A stretch of 64,000 nt of DNA, taken from NCBI RefSeq assembly GCF_002483315.1, contig NZ_DLHR01000020.1, positions 137,821 to 201,820 on the forward strand, given 5' to 3'. Every line of letters starts with the position of its first letter. Positions within the stretch are counted from its first letter, which is position 1. Of the stretch, positions 38,383 through 47,653 are shown one piece after another. The translations under genes and the position numbers were made by a program. Origin of the DNA: Flavobacterium sp. UBA7663 (lineage in GTDB: Bacteria > Bacteroidota > Bacteroidia > Flavobacteriales > Flavobacteriaceae). The notes under the pieces were generated by a model. That model did no database searches. It was not told the origin of the DNA and worked only from the letters and a program-made list of their open reading frames with translations.

Positions 38383-41085
38383 TTATTGTCTAAAAACGCG
38401 ATCTGGTAATTGACGTTTGTCGTATTTAATATCACTTAATATAGAAGATGAAATTCCTATGAAAAAGCCCCAATAGGTGTTTTGTCCAAATGGTACCCAG
38501 TTAAAACTCATTCTCCAGCTTTCTAAATCACGCTCAAAACGCAATTGTGTAAACGTAACGCCTTTTTGAACAAAATCATATCCTGATGAAAATCCAACTT
38601 TCCATCTTGGCGCTAATTCGATATTTCCTGATGCCATTAAAGAGTGAGAAGCAATTTCGTTTTGTCTGTTTGTATTGTTATAATTCATTGAATAAGCAAT
38701 AACTAAATCCCAAGGCAGTTTAGTATTGTACCATTCTGAATTAGAATCTTTTTTCTCACCTTCTTCGTCTTTTTTAAACAAACTTTGGCGGTTATCACTT
38801 AAATCAGCACCTACACCAAATAAATCGTCTTCACGACCTCCATTTTGAACATTTTGTTCATTTGATTTATTTTTATTGTCACCATCAGCACTTGAAAAAC
38901 TATAGTTTAAAGTTAAATTCGCGCGAGGCAATCTTAGTAAACTTCCACCATTATCAATGTTGAATTTTTCTATTCTTCTTCCCGAATTATCAATCGCATA
39001 CGGATCAAGAACAGCTGCAAAATTGACACTCATTTTTTGTTTGAACAATTGTGTTCCACCACTAACCGAAATTTCTTTTAATTTTAAAGAATCGGCTGTA
39101 AAATCGTATCGAGTAGCAAAATTTAAGTTGTTTAAAAGCATTACTTTCTTAGTCTCACCTTTTTTACTTTCCTTATCTTTTACTTTAGCTTCAAAAGTAT
39201 TACTTACTGATAAATTTAATGCATTGGAAATACTATTTGAAGGTGAACCAAAAAGACCGTTATCAAATTTTGTATAATCGGCAAAATTTATTCCAGTAGC
39301 ATCTAAAGCATATCTTTCAAAGTATTGATCAAAACTTGGAGTATAGCCATATGAAATATTTGGTCGAACTACATGGCGAATAGCTTCAATTTTTTTACCT
39401 TCTCCAAAATTAAAAGTACCATAAAGTGTTGTTCCAATTCCAACATTGAAATTATAAGTACGGTAAGATTCAAAACCTTTTTGATCTACAGTAACTACTT
39501 TGTTTTCTGTAGCGCTATAAAATTTTTCGATAGTGTTTAACGTCCAAACTTCATTATAATTAGCACTAGCTGTAACACTAAAGTGTCTAAAAACTTTAAA
39601 ATTAGTACTAATAGGAATAGAATGTTGAAACCCTGTTCGAGCATCTCTAAACATTTGAGGTTTAAAGAATAACGAATCAGTTGTACGAATTCTGTTTTCT
39701 CCTCTAATATTATATTGTAAATTAATATTTTTTATGAATCCTTTTTTAACACCATCCCCAGAAGCAAAGGGAAAAATACGATCAACACTTGCTTGAAATG
39801 TTGGAAGTGTCATGTCGATTTGTTGCGTATTTGTATTTTGAGAATGCGTTGCAGACAATGACATGTTTACTTGAGGAACCGTTTGAAAGGTCTTTGAATA
39901 GGAAACAGAAGAACTTAAGTTGTTGTTTACTGTTGAACCAATGTTGTTCAAATTTATCGATTGTCTAAAGTATTGACTACTTCCTAAATTTACCGATGCT
40001 GAAAATCTAGAATTTGGGGAAGCTTTTGTGTCTTGGTTGTGTGACCATTGGATGTTGTATTGTCTGGATTTTAGATAATCTGGAAAACCTTTTTCACTTT
40101 GAATGTTGTTTTCAAATCTAAGATTTACACGACCATTAAATTTATAGCGTTTCGCGTAACTACTTTCGGCTCTTAAACCATAACTACCATTTGTGTAATA
40201 ATCTCCTAAAACTGCCAAATCGTAATAATCGCTAAGTGCAAAGTAGTAACCTCCGTTTTGTAAAAAATATCCTTGCTGATTGTTTTGTCCGGGTGTTGGC
40301 ATGATAAAACCTGAAGTACTTTTCTCAGTCATAGGAAAATAACCAAACGGCAACCAAATAGGAGTAGGAACATCCGCAATGTACATTTGAGTAGAACTGA
40401 TAACTACTTTTTTCTTAGGCACAAACTTTACTCTTTTAACTAAAAAATAATATTCAGGATCGTCAATATTTTTAGAAGTAGTCATTCTGGCATTCTTCAT
40501 AAAATAAACCGAATCGTTTTCTTTTTTAGAAATTTCAGCTTTTATAAAAAGTTCTCCTTGTTGCGTTCGAGAATTCCAAACTTTAGCTCTTTTAGATTTG
40601 GTATGAAAAATAATAGAATCAGGCTCAACAACGTTCTCTCCTTGTTTGAATATAGGACGTTGAATATAATTTCCTGCCGAATCTTTTAATCTACCTGCAT
40701 AAACTAGATTTTTTTCATAGTCTAAAACAATTCTCCCTGCTTTAAGTTCAAAATCGGTATAGTAGATTTCTGCTTCATCATGAAGAGTAACAGTTTTTTT
40801 CTTTTGGTCAAGTTTTTCATACTCTTTAGCTTTCATGTTGACTACTCCATCTAAAAAAGGTTTTTTCTTTTTAATGGTGTCTTTAGTGGAAGCAGTAGAA
40901 TCTTTTACTTTTTCAATGTCAGATTTTGATAAAGTAACCGTATTTGGTATAGGAGTTTCCTGAGAAAAAACGAAAGTAGTTCCTAGTGTTAGAAAAATTA
41001 CTGAAAAAACGATATGAAATAACTTTGTATGCAATGCTTTTAATAGTATTTTTGTAAAAATTTGGCTCACTTTTTGAAGTGTCAA
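38383..41085 (-). CDS. lptD: LptD-like outer-membrane LPS assembly protein
   Basis: A 900-residue protein. A signal peptide-like region lies at about residues 20-41 (KLFHIVFSVIFLTLGTTFVFSQ), preceded by a basic tail that may be over-extended. The OstA/LptA-like beta-jellyroll follows (about 85-200: TVTLHDEAEIYYTDFELKAGRIVLDYEKN). The large C-terminal barrel contains the conserved LPFGYFPMTEKSTSGFIMPTPG segment and many aromatic beta-strands, ending VFRQ. Bacteroidetes LptD differs from the proteobacterial form, and the paired Cys of E. coli LptD are not evident. It inserts LPS into the outer leaflet with an LptE partner, not in the window. It is divergent from the amidase genes. Confidence 0.88.
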   Translation of the reverse strand: MTLQKVSQIFTKILLKALHTKLFHIVFSVIFLTLGTTFVFSQETPIPNTVTLSKSDIEKVKDSTASTKDTIKKKKPFLDGVVNMKAKEYEKLDQKKKTVTLHDEAEIYYTDFELKAGRIVLDYEKNLVYAGRLKDSAGNYIQRPIFKQGENVVEPDSIIFHTKSKRAKVWNSRTQQGELFIKAEISKKENDSVYFMKNARMTTSKNIDDPEYYFLVKRVKFVPKKKVVISSTQMYIADVPTPIWLPFGYFPMTEKSTSGFIMPTPGQNNQQGYFLQNGGYYFALSDYYDLAVLGDYYTNGSYGLRAESSYAKRYKFNGRVNLRFENNIQSEKGFPDYLKSRQYNIQWSHNQDTKASPNSRFSASVNLGSSQYFRQSINLNNIGSTVNNNLSSSVSYSKTFQTVPQVNMSLSATHSQNTNTQQIDMTLPTFQASVDRIFPFASGDGVKKGFIKNINLQYNIRGENRIRTTDSLFFKPQMFRDARTGFQHSIPISTNFKVFRHFSVTASANYNEVWTLNTIEKFYSATENKVVTVDQKGFESYRTYNFNVGIGTTLYGTFNFGEGKKIEAIRHVVRPNISYGYTPSFDQYFERYALDATGINFADYTKFDNGLFGSPSNSISNALNLSVSNTFEAKVKDKESKKGETKKVMLLNNLNFATRYDFTADSLKLKEISVSGGTQLFKQKMSVNFAAVLDPYAIDNSGRRIEKFNIDNGGSLLRLPRANLTLNYSFSSADGDNKNKSNEQNVQNGGREDDLFGVGADLSDNRQSLFKKDEEGEKKDSNSEWYNTKLPWDLVIAYSMNYNNTNRQNEIASHSLMASGNIELAPRWKVGFSSGYDFVQKGVTFTQLRFERDLESWRMSFNWVPFGQNTYWGFFIGISSSILSDIKYDKRQLPDRVFRQ

Positions 41086-41104
41086 ACTTACATATATTTT
41101 TTTG

Positions 41105-41112
41105 CAAAAATA
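41105..41112 (-). promoter_or_regulatory. Possible lptD -7 box (TATTTTTG)
   Basis: An exact TAnnTTTG match on the minus strand, about 20 nt before the lptD-like start codon. A -33 box at the proper distance was not found. Confidence 0.35.
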
Positions 41113-41155
41113 ATGTTTTAATAAAATTATAACTTATAAACTTATCAATTGTTTT

Positions 41156-42241
41156 ATGCCATCTAAAAAAAACACTAAATACTTGTCTTTACTGGTTTTA
41201 TTTTTCACATTCAGCTTTGGATTTAGTCAAAACACTTCTAAATTTAAGGTGGTTTTAGATGCTGGTCATGGAGGAGAAGACCCTGGAGCAATAAAAAACG
41301 GAATAAAGGAGAAAGATGTAGTTTTAGATGTGGTACTTAAAATTGGTAAAATTTTAGAGAAAAATAATAGTATTGAAGTAGTTTACACAAGAAAAACAGA
41401 TGTTTTTATAGGATTAAAAGAGCGTGCTAATATTGCTAATAAGGCAAAAGCTAATTTATTTATTTCAGTGCATTGTAATGGAGTTAAAAGTACAGCAGCA
41501 AGAGGAACAGAGACTTTTGTAATGGGAATGTCTCGAACCGATACTAATTTAGATATTGCAAAAAAAGAGAATGGCGTTATCTTTTTAGAAAAAGATTATA
41601 ATGAAAAGTATAAGGGCTTTGATCCAAATAATCCAGAAACTTTATTGGGTTTGAAAATTTTACAAGAAGAGTTTTTAGACCAAAGTATTAGTTTAGCATC
41701 TGAAATTGAAACTAACTTTGTTAAAAATAATAATAGATTTTCAAGAGGAGTAAAGCAACAACCTATCTGGGTTTTAGATGCTACAGTTATGCCAGGAGTT
41801 TTAATTGAATTAGGTTTTGTTTCGCATCCAGTTGAAGGTAAATATTTAAGTTCTGAAAAAGGAAAAGAAGAAATGTCGGAATCGATTTCAAATGCTATTG
41901 TATCTTATAAAAATAATTTCTTTAATGGGGTAGTTGCGGAAAGAGAAACGGTTGAAAATGGAACGCCTACAAAAACAGATTCAAATTCTGAAAATAATAA
42001 TTCGAATAGCGAAAAATCAAATAAGACCTATTATAAGGTTCAAATTGCAGCTGGAACAAAAAAGCTGGATACTAAACCTTCAAATTTTAAAGGTTTAAAG
42101 CAAATATCAGTTGAAAAAGACAAAAAGTTATACAAGTATTTTTACGGAGAAGAAACAGATCTAGTAGCTTGTAAGAAAAAATTAGAAGAAGCAAAGAAAA
42201 AAGGATATACTTCTGCTTACATAGTAACATTTACAAAATAA
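41156..42241 (+). CDS. N-acetylmuramoyl-L-alanine amidase with C-terminal SPOR-like domain (copy A)
   Basis: A 361-residue exported Amidase_3 enzyme that removes the stem peptide from peptidoglycan. A signal sequence lies at about 8-25 (KYLSLLVLFFTFSFGFSQ). The zinc-site motifs are VVLDAGHGGEDPGAIKNG (His), ARGTETFVMG (Glu region), LFISVHCNGV (His) and GVLIELGFVSHPVEGKYL (catalytic Glu). A Ser/Asn-rich linker (about 262-290) leads to a SPOR-like domain (YYKVQIAAGTKKLDTKP, LYKYFYGEETD, YTSAYIVTF), expected to bind denuded glycan at division sites. The next gene is a close paralogue 12 nt away. Confidence 0.92.
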   Translation: MPSKKNTKYLSLLVLFFTFSFGFSQNTSKFKVVLDAGHGGEDPGAIKNGIKEKDVVLDVVLKIGKILEKNNSIEVVYTRKTDVFIGLKERANIANKAKANLFISVHCNGVKSTAARGTETFVMGMSRTDTNLDIAKKENGVIFLEKDYNEKYKGFDPNNPETLLGLKILQEEFLDQSISLASEIETNFVKNNNRFSRGVKQQPIWVLDATVMPGVLIELGFVSHPVEGKYLSSEKGKEEMSESISNAIVSYKNNFFNGVVAERETVENGTPTKTDSNSENNNSNSEKSNKTYYKVQIAAGTKKLDTKPSNFKGLKQISVEKDKKLYKYFYGEETDLVACKKKLEEAKKKGYTSAYIVTFTK

Positions 42242-42253
42242 AAAGAAAAGCGT

Positions 42254-43381
42254 ATGTTTAAGAGAATTGTATTTGTAGTCATTGCAATGCATTTTTTATC
42301 AGGATATAGTCAAGGTCAAAAGTTTAAAGTAGTTTTAGATGCTGGTCATGGCGGAAAAGATTATGGTGCTGTATATCATGGTAACATTGAAAAAAATATT
42401 GCTTTGCAAACAACACTTCGTGTAGGAGCTATTTTAGAAAAAGACCCGCAAATTGATGTGGTGTATACACGCAAATCGGATGTTTTTATTGAATTACAAC
42501 AACGTGCCAATATTGCCAATAAATCGAAGGGAAGTATTTTTGTTTCGATGCATTGTAATGCGAATAAAAATCAAGCCGCTTCTGGAAACGAAACTTATGT
42601 AATGGGTATTACCCGAAATGCTTCGAACTTAGAAGTAGCAAAAAATGAAAACGAAGTAGTTACTTTGGAAACCGATTATAAAATTAAATATGATGGTTTT
42701 GACCCAAATTCACCCGAATCAGTTATCGGAATTTCAATTTTACAAGAAGAACACCTTGACCAAAGTATTGAACTAGCAGGAAGAGTTCAGGAATTTTTCA
42801 CCAAGAAAACCGACAACAAAAACAGAGGTGTAAAGCAAGCAGGATTCTTAGTACTGCGTCAAATTACGATGCCAAGAGTCTTGGTTGAAATGGGATTTGT
42901 GTCTAATAAAGAAGAGGGAGAATTTTTAAATTCAGAAGAGGGGCAAAATAAATTAGCTGAGGCAATTGCAGGTGCTATAATGGATTATAAAAACGAATTT
43001 TTCAATCCTTCAAATAATGATAATGTAAAAGAAGATATTAAAATCATTGATAAAAAAGAAGAAACCATTGTCAAAGAAACTCCTAAAAAAGAGGAAGTTG
43101 TTAAGAAAGTAGAAAAAGCCACAGAAAAAGGAATTGTTTTTAAAATTCAAATTTCGGCTAGTACAAAAGAATTAGCTACAACCCCTTCAAACTTTAAAGG
43201 ATTAAGTCCAATTTCGGTTGAATCTTCAGGTAGTTTATTTAAATATTTTTACGCCTCAGAAAAAAATTATGATGCTGCTAAGCAAAAATTAGAAGAAGCC
43301 AAGAAAAAAGGATATTCTACTGCGTTTATTGTAGCTTATAAAGATGGAATAAAAATAAACGTTACCGATGCAATAAAATAA
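42254..43381 (+). CDS. N-acetylmuramoyl-L-alanine amidase with C-terminal SPOR-like domain (copy B)
   Basis: A 375-residue paralogue of the preceding amidase with the same order: signal peptide (MFKRIVFVVIAMHFLSGYSQG), Amidase_3 domain (VVLDAGHGGKDYGAVYHG, FVSMHCNANK, RVLVEMGFVSNKEEGEFL), linker, and SPOR-like domain (VFKIQISASTKELATTP, LFKYFYASEKNYD). The linker here is Lys/Glu-rich instead of Ser/Asn-rich. Catalytic motifs are complete, so both copies should be active. It lies 12 nt after copy A and 35 nt before the MlaD-like gene, in one probable transcript. Confidence 0.92.
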   Translation: MFKRIVFVVIAMHFLSGYSQGQKFKVVLDAGHGGKDYGAVYHGNIEKNIALQTTLRVGAILEKDPQIDVVYTRKSDVFIELQQRANIANKSKGSIFVSMHCNANKNQAASGNETYVMGITRNASNLEVAKNENEVVTLETDYKIKYDGFDPNSPESVIGISILQEEHLDQSIELAGRVQEFFTKKTDNKNRGVKQAGFLVLRQITMPRVLVEMGFVSNKEEGEFLNSEEGQNKLAEAIAGAIMDYKNEFFNPSNNDNVKEDIKIIDKKEETIVKETPKKEEVVKKVEKATEKGIVFKIQISASTKELATTPSNFKGLSPISVESSGSLFKYFYASEKNYDAAKQKLEEAKKKGYSTAFIVAYKDGIKINVTDAIK

Positions 43382-43416
43382 AATAAAAGTTTATTTTTGT
43401 TAAAAATTATCAAGCT

Positions 43417-44370
43417 TTGAAACTAACTAAAGAAATCAAAACCGCCATCCTCGTTATTGTCTCAATATTTTTATTTATTTGGGGATATAATTTTTTAAAA
43501 GGCAAAGACTTATTTGATAGCAGCACAAGAGTTTATGTTGTGTATGATAATGTAGCCGGACTTGTAAATTCAGCTCCAGTTACGTTAAACGGCTTGTCTA
43601 TTGGTAAAGTAAACTCAATTACCATTCAACCTGATGGAAAGTTATTAGTAGAAATGCAAATAACAACTGATTTTCCAATTGCTAAATCTAGTGTTGCTGA
43701 AATCTATGATTCTGGTTTAGTAGGAGGAAGACAAATTGCTATCAAACCTAATTTTCAAGATAAAGATTATATAAAAACAGGTGATTACTTAAAAGCAAGT
43801 AGTAAGCTAGGATTAACTGATGCTTTAGCGCAACAATTAGAACCTTTACAATATAAAGTTCAAAAATTACTTGACAATGCAGATGTTTTATTTACAAACG
43901 TAAATGAAATCCTAGACGAAAGAACGAAGCAAAATCTAAAAAATAGTATTGCTGAGCTAAATAAAACACTTTCCGAATTTAGTGTAGCTTCAAAAAATAT
44001 CAACGAAATGATTGCTGATAACAAATTGAAAATCAATTCAACTATGACTAATTTTGATAAAACGGCTGCTAATTTTTCAAAAATGTCTGATTCTCTAGCT
44101 AAAGCTAATTTGGGACAAACGGTTAAAAATTTAGAAAAAACATTAGCAAATGTTGATAAAATAATGACCGACATAGAACAAGGAAAAGGAACTATAGGGA
44201 AATTGATGAAAGACGATGCTATGTATAATAACTTCACTAATACTTCTAAAGAATTAGAATTGTTATTACAAGACGTTCGACTAAATCCAACACGTTATGT
44301 AAATGTTTCTGTTTTTGGAAAGAAAAACAAGCCTTATGTAGCTCCAGTAAACGATACAATCAAAAAGTAA
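43417..44370 (+). CDS. MlaD/MCE-domain protein
   Basis: A 317-residue protein with one N-terminal membrane helix (IKTAILVIVSIFLFIWGYNFLKG), then the MCE domain (about 37-115: YVVYDNVAGLVNSAPVTLNGLSIGKVNSI, GLVGGRQIAI) and a long helical coiled-coil tail (LDNADVLFTNVNEIL... GKGTIGKLMKDD). MCE proteins bind phospholipid and work with MlaE/MlaF ABC components, which are not adjacent here; such splitting is common in Bacteroidetes. The start codon is TTG (43417), since no ATG precedes the basic N-terminus KLTKEIKTA. It is followed 10 nt later by the Fe-S protein gene. Confidence 0.88.
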   Translation: MKLTKEIKTAILVIVSIFLFIWGYNFLKGKDLFDSSTRVYVVYDNVAGLVNSAPVTLNGLSIGKVNSITIQPDGKLLVEMQITTDFPIAKSSVAEIYDSGLVGGRQIAIKPNFQDKDYIKTGDYLKASSKLGLTDALAQQLEPLQYKVQKLLDNADVLFTNVNEILDERTKQNLKNSIAELNKTLSEFSVASKNINEMIADNKLKINSTMTNFDKTAANFSKMSDSLAKANLGQTVKNLEKTLANVDKIMTDIEQGKGTIGKLMKDDAMYNNFTNTSKELELLLQDVRLNPTRYVNVSVFGKKNKPYVAPVNDTIKK

Positions 44371-44380
44371 ATTTTATACG

Positions 44381-45703
44381 ATGCAATTTTTAGATAATAT
44401 TTTCTTCGCATTGCTTTTAGCAATAGGTATTGGTTATTTTGCAATTAATGTAAAAAAACTAATTCGTAATATTAAATTAGGACACGATGTAGATCGTAGC
44501 GATAATTCTTCTGAACGTTGGAAGAATATGACTATGGTTGCCTTAGGTCAATCTAAAATGGTAAAGCGTCCTATTGCAGGATTTTTACACATCATAGTTT
44601 ATGTTGGATTCGTAATTATCAATATCGAAGTAATCGAAATTATCATCGATGGACTTTTCGGAACTCACAGAGTGTTATCATTCATGGGTGGATTTTATGA
44701 TGTGTTAATTGGCTCATTCGAAATTTTAGCTTTCTTAGTTTTAATCACCGTTATTATCTTTTGGATTAGAAGAAATGTTACCAAATTGGGGCGTTTCGCT
44801 AGTTCAGATTTAGATGGAAAGCCAAGAAATGACGCTAATTACATTTTATATTTTGAAGTTGTATTGATGACGTTATTCCTATTAATGAATGCTGCTGATT
44901 TTCACTTGCAAAATTTAGGAATAGGACATTATAATCAAGCAGGAAGTTTTCCGATTTCTCAATTTATCGCTCCAATGTTCAACGGAATGAGCGAAGGTTT
45001 AGTTGTAATTATTGAAAGAGCTGCTTGGTGGTTACACATTGCTGGAATTTTAGTTTTCTTGAACTATTTATATTTCTCTAAACACTTGCACATTTTACTA
45101 GCTTTCCCTAATACTTACTTTGCAGATTTAAATGCAAAAGGAAAATTAAACAATTTAGAAAGTGTTACAAACGAAGTAAAATTAATGATGGATCCAAGTG
45201 CTGACCCGTTTGCAGCGCCAGCAAATCCAGATGCAGTTCCAGCTAAATTTGGAGCTTCTGATGTTCAAGATTTAAACTGGGTTCAGTTATTAAATGCATA
45301 TAGTTGTACCGAATGTGGTCGTTGTACGTCTTCATGTCCAGCAAATCAAACAGGTAAAAAATTATCGCCTCGTAAGATTATGATGGATACGCGTGATCGT
45401 TTAGAGGAAGTAGGAAGAAATATCGATTTAAATAAAGGTGTATTTGTAGATGATGGAAAATCATTATTAAACGATTATATCACACCAGAAGAATTATGGG
45501 CTTGTACAACTTGTAATGCATGTGTTGAAGAATGTCCTATTAATATTAGTCCGTTATCAATTATTATTGATATGCGTCGTTATTTGGTAATGGAACAAAG
45601 CGCAGCACCAATGGAATTGAACAATATGATGAGTAATATTGAAAACAATGGTGCGCCTTGGCCTTACAATCAAATGGATCGTTTAAATTGGGTAAACGAA
45701 TAA
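44381..45703 (+). CDS. Membrane-bound 4Fe-4S oxidoreductase (HdrD/GlpC-like, with heme/quinone-type membrane part)
   Basis: A 440-residue protein. The N-terminal half has five or six membrane helices (first at about 3-20, later ones at about 68-90, 110-127 and 160-176) with several His that could bind heme, as in DsrM/NarI-like cytochromes. The C-terminal half has two 4Fe-4S clusters, CTECGRCTSSCPA and CTTCNACVEECPI. This is the layout of electron carriers between the quinone pool and soluble Fe-S partners. The next gene encodes the matching CCG-domain protein, so the two likely form one complex. The electron donor is unknown; ETF or lactate-type dehydrogenases are possibilities. Confidence 0.85.
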   Translation: MQFLDNIFFALLLAIGIGYFAINVKKLIRNIKLGHDVDRSDNSSERWKNMTMVALGQSKMVKRPIAGFLHIIVYVGFVIINIEVIEIIIDGLFGTHRVLSFMGGFYDVLIGSFEILAFLVLITVIIFWIRRNVTKLGRFASSDLDGKPRNDANYILYFEVVLMTLFLLMNAADFHLQNLGIGHYNQAGSFPISQFIAPMFNGMSEGLVVIIERAAWWLHIAGILVFLNYLYFSKHLHILLAFPNTYFADLNAKGKLNNLESVTNEVKLMMDPSADPFAAPANPDAVPAKFGASDVQDLNWVQLLNAYSCTECGRCTSSCPANQTGKKLSPRKIMMDTRDRLEEVGRNIDLNKGVFVDDGKSLLNDYITPEELWACTTCNACVEECPINISPLSIIIDMRRYLVMEQSAAPMELNNMMSNIENNGAPWPYNQMDRLNWVNE

Positions 45704-45735
45704 TTTTACATTAACTATCATAAATAGTATATAAT

Positions 45736-46527
45736 ATGTCAGAAAATTTAATTGTACCAACAATGGCCGAAATGATGGCCGAAGGAAAACAACCTGAGAT
45801 TTTATTTTGGGTAGGTTCTGCTGGTAGTTTCGATGACAGAGCAAAAAAAATCACAAGAGCTTTCGTTAAAATTTTAAATAAAGCAAATGTAAATTTTGCA
45901 GTTTTAGGAACCGAAGAAAGTTGTACTGGAGATGTAGCAAAAAGAGCTGGAAATGAATTTTTATTTCAAATGCAAGCTTTTATGAATATTGAGTTGCTTA
46001 ATGCTTACGAAGTAAAAAAAATTGTAACCTGTGATCCTCATTCGTTTAATTGCTTAAAAAATGAATATCCTAGTTTAGGTGGAAATTATGAAGTTTTACA
46101 TCACACTCAATTTATTCAACAGCTTTTAAAAGAAGGGCGTATTGATTTTAATAAAGATACTTATAAAGGTAGTCGCATAACCTTTCATGATCCGTGTTAT
46201 TTAGGTAGAGCCAATAATGAATACCAGGCTCCAAGGGAAATATTGTCTCAAACAAATGCCCAAATTGTAGAGATGAAGAGAAGTAAAAGTTCTGCTTTAT
46301 GTTGCGGTGCTGGCGGAGCTCAAATGTTTAAAGAACCTGAAAAAGGGAATATGGAAATCAACGTTTTAAGAACACAAGATGCTCTTGAAACTACTCCAAA
46401 TATTATAGCTACTGGATGTCCTTATTGCAATACAATGATGACTGATGGAGTGAAATTTGCACACAAAGAAAATGATGTTAAAGTCTTAGATATTGCAGAA
46501 ATAATCGCAAACGCACAAAATTTATAA
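45736..46527 (+). CDS. CCG-domain (Fe-S)-binding protein, HdrB/LutA-like
   Basis: A 263-residue protein with two CCG-type cysteine motifs: VTCDPHSFNCLKNEYP (first, partly degenerate) and ALCCGAGGAQMFKEP followed by IATGCPYCNTMM (second, complete). Such domains hold an unusual 4Fe-4S cluster or zinc and handle thiol/disulfide or hydride chemistry in heterodisulfide reductase, GlpC and LutA. It lies 32 nt after the membrane Fe-S protein gene and is expected to be its soluble partner at the inner membrane. Confidence 0.85.
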   Translation: MSENLIVPTMAEMMAEGKQPEILFWVGSAGSFDDRAKKITRAFVKILNKANVNFAVLGTEESCTGDVAKRAGNEFLFQMQAFMNIELLNAYEVKKIVTCDPHSFNCLKNEYPSLGGNYEVLHHTQFIQQLLKEGRIDFNKDTYKGSRITFHDPCYLGRANNEYQAPREILSQTNAQIVEMKRSKSSALCCGAGGAQMFKEPEKGNMEINVLRTQDALETTPNIIATGCPYCNTMMTDGVKFAHKENDVKVLDIAEIIANAQNL

Positions 46528-46541
46528 ATTAAAAACTAAAA

Positions 46542-47147
46542 ATGAAAAAAGTTCTATTATTATTTATCCTTGTTGGAAATGTTGCTTTTGCACAAAAACT
46601 TACTAAAGATCAATTATCTGATAAATTAGCCGAAAAAGCTTGTGAGTGTACTGAAAAACAAGAGCTTACAAAAGAAAATTTTGAATTAACCATCGGAATC
46701 TGTTTGATTGAAGGTATCAATGCTTATGAGAAAGATGTAGAAAAACATTATGGAAAAAATGTAATTTCTAACGATAAAAAAATGGAAGAGTTAGCAACTA
46801 ATATTGGTGCTAGAATGGGTTTAAAATGTCCAGCTGTTTTTAAATTTATGTTAGATGAAGAATCAGGAGATAATGAAGAAGTTGTTGATGCTGAAGAACT
46901 TACAATTTCTGGAAAAATTTCAGAAATTAAATCAGAGCAATTCATAACATTTATTGTAAAAGAAGATTCTGGTAAAACTAATCAATTCATCTTATTAAGT
47001 AGTTTTGATAATGCCTTTTTATTAACGGATAAAGTATTAAAAGCATCTGATGCTGTTGATGTTATATATTATGAAATGGAATTATTTGATGCTAAATTAG
47101 GCAAGTTTGTATCGTATAAAATTGTTACTGATATCATAAAAAAATAA
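46542..47147 (+). CDS. Secreted protein of unknown function, cysteine-containing
   Basis: A 201-residue protein with a signal peptide (MKKVLLLFILVGNVAFAQ). The first half is helical with CECTEKQEL, GICLIEG and GLKCPAVFKFM, four Cys that may pair or bind metal. The second half (about 120-201) is beta-rich and looks like an OB-type fold (LTISGKISEIKSEQFITFIVKED, FLLTDKVLKASDAVDVIYYEM). I recognise no family. It lies 14 nt after the CCG protein gene and 2 nt before the next gene, so it is in the same operon. Confidence 0.7.
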   Translation: MKKVLLLFILVGNVAFAQKLTKDQLSDKLAEKACECTEKQELTKENFELTIGICLIEGINAYEKDVEKHYGKNVISNDKKMEELATNIGARMGLKCPAVFKFMLDEESGDNEEVVDAEELTISGKISEIKSEQFITFIVKEDSGKTNQFILLSSFDNAFLLTDKVLKASDAVDVIYYEMELFDAKLGKFVSYKIVTDIIKK

Positions 47148-47149
47148 AC

Positions 47150-47632
47150 ATGTTTGTACCATTTGATAGCTTGCCAGAAGAATCAAAAATTTGGATTTAT
47201 CAATCCAATAGAAAATTTTCTGACGAAGAAATTCAAGAAATTGAAACAGATTTGACTTCTTTTTTAGAAGAGTGGTCTGCTCACGGTCAACAATTAGAAG
47301 CTTCTTTTGTAACAAAATACAATCGCTTTATAATTATTGCAGTAAATCAGGAAGTACAAGCGGCAACTGGATGTTCAATTGATGCTTCAGTTGCTTTTAT
47401 TCAAAATTTGGAACAAAAATATGAGGTTGATTTACTGGATAAAATGAATGTAACCTTTAAAATGGGTGAACACGTTGCTTTTAAACCACTTATCGATTTC
47501 AAAAAATTAGCAAAAGAAAAAGCTGTTTCTGGAAATACTATTGTTTTCAATAATTTAGTAAACACACTAGGTGAATGGCAAGATTTTTGGGAAGTTCCAG
47601 CTAGCGAAAGTTGGCATAATAGATTTTTTTAG
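47150..47632 (+). CDS. Conserved Bacteroidetes cytoplasmic protein (often misnamed ABC transporter ATPase)
   Basis: A 160-residue soluble protein (VPFDSLPEESKIWIYQSNRKFSDEEI, FVTKYNRFIIIAVNQEVQAATGCSIDASVAFIQ, FNNLVNTLGEWQDFWEVPASESWHNRFF). To my knowledge homologues are widespread in flavobacteria and carry the database name ABC transporter ATPase, but no Walker A, Walker B or signature motif is present, so that name is unsupported. It lies 2 nt after the preceding gene and 21 nt before serB. Function unknown. Confidence 0.75.
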   Translation: MFVPFDSLPEESKIWIYQSNRKFSDEEIQEIETDLTSFLEEWSAHGQQLEASFVTKYNRFIIIAVNQEVQAATGCSIDASVAFIQNLEQKYEVDLLDKMNVTFKMGEHVAFKPLIDFKKLAKEKAVSGNTIVFNNLVNTLGEWQDFWEVPASESWHNRFF

Positions 47633-47653
47633 ATTCATTTCTCAAAATATTTC

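Noticed and set aside
47150..47632. ABC transporter ATPase label for this protein
   Set aside because: No Walker A, Walker B or signature motif is present in the 160 residues.
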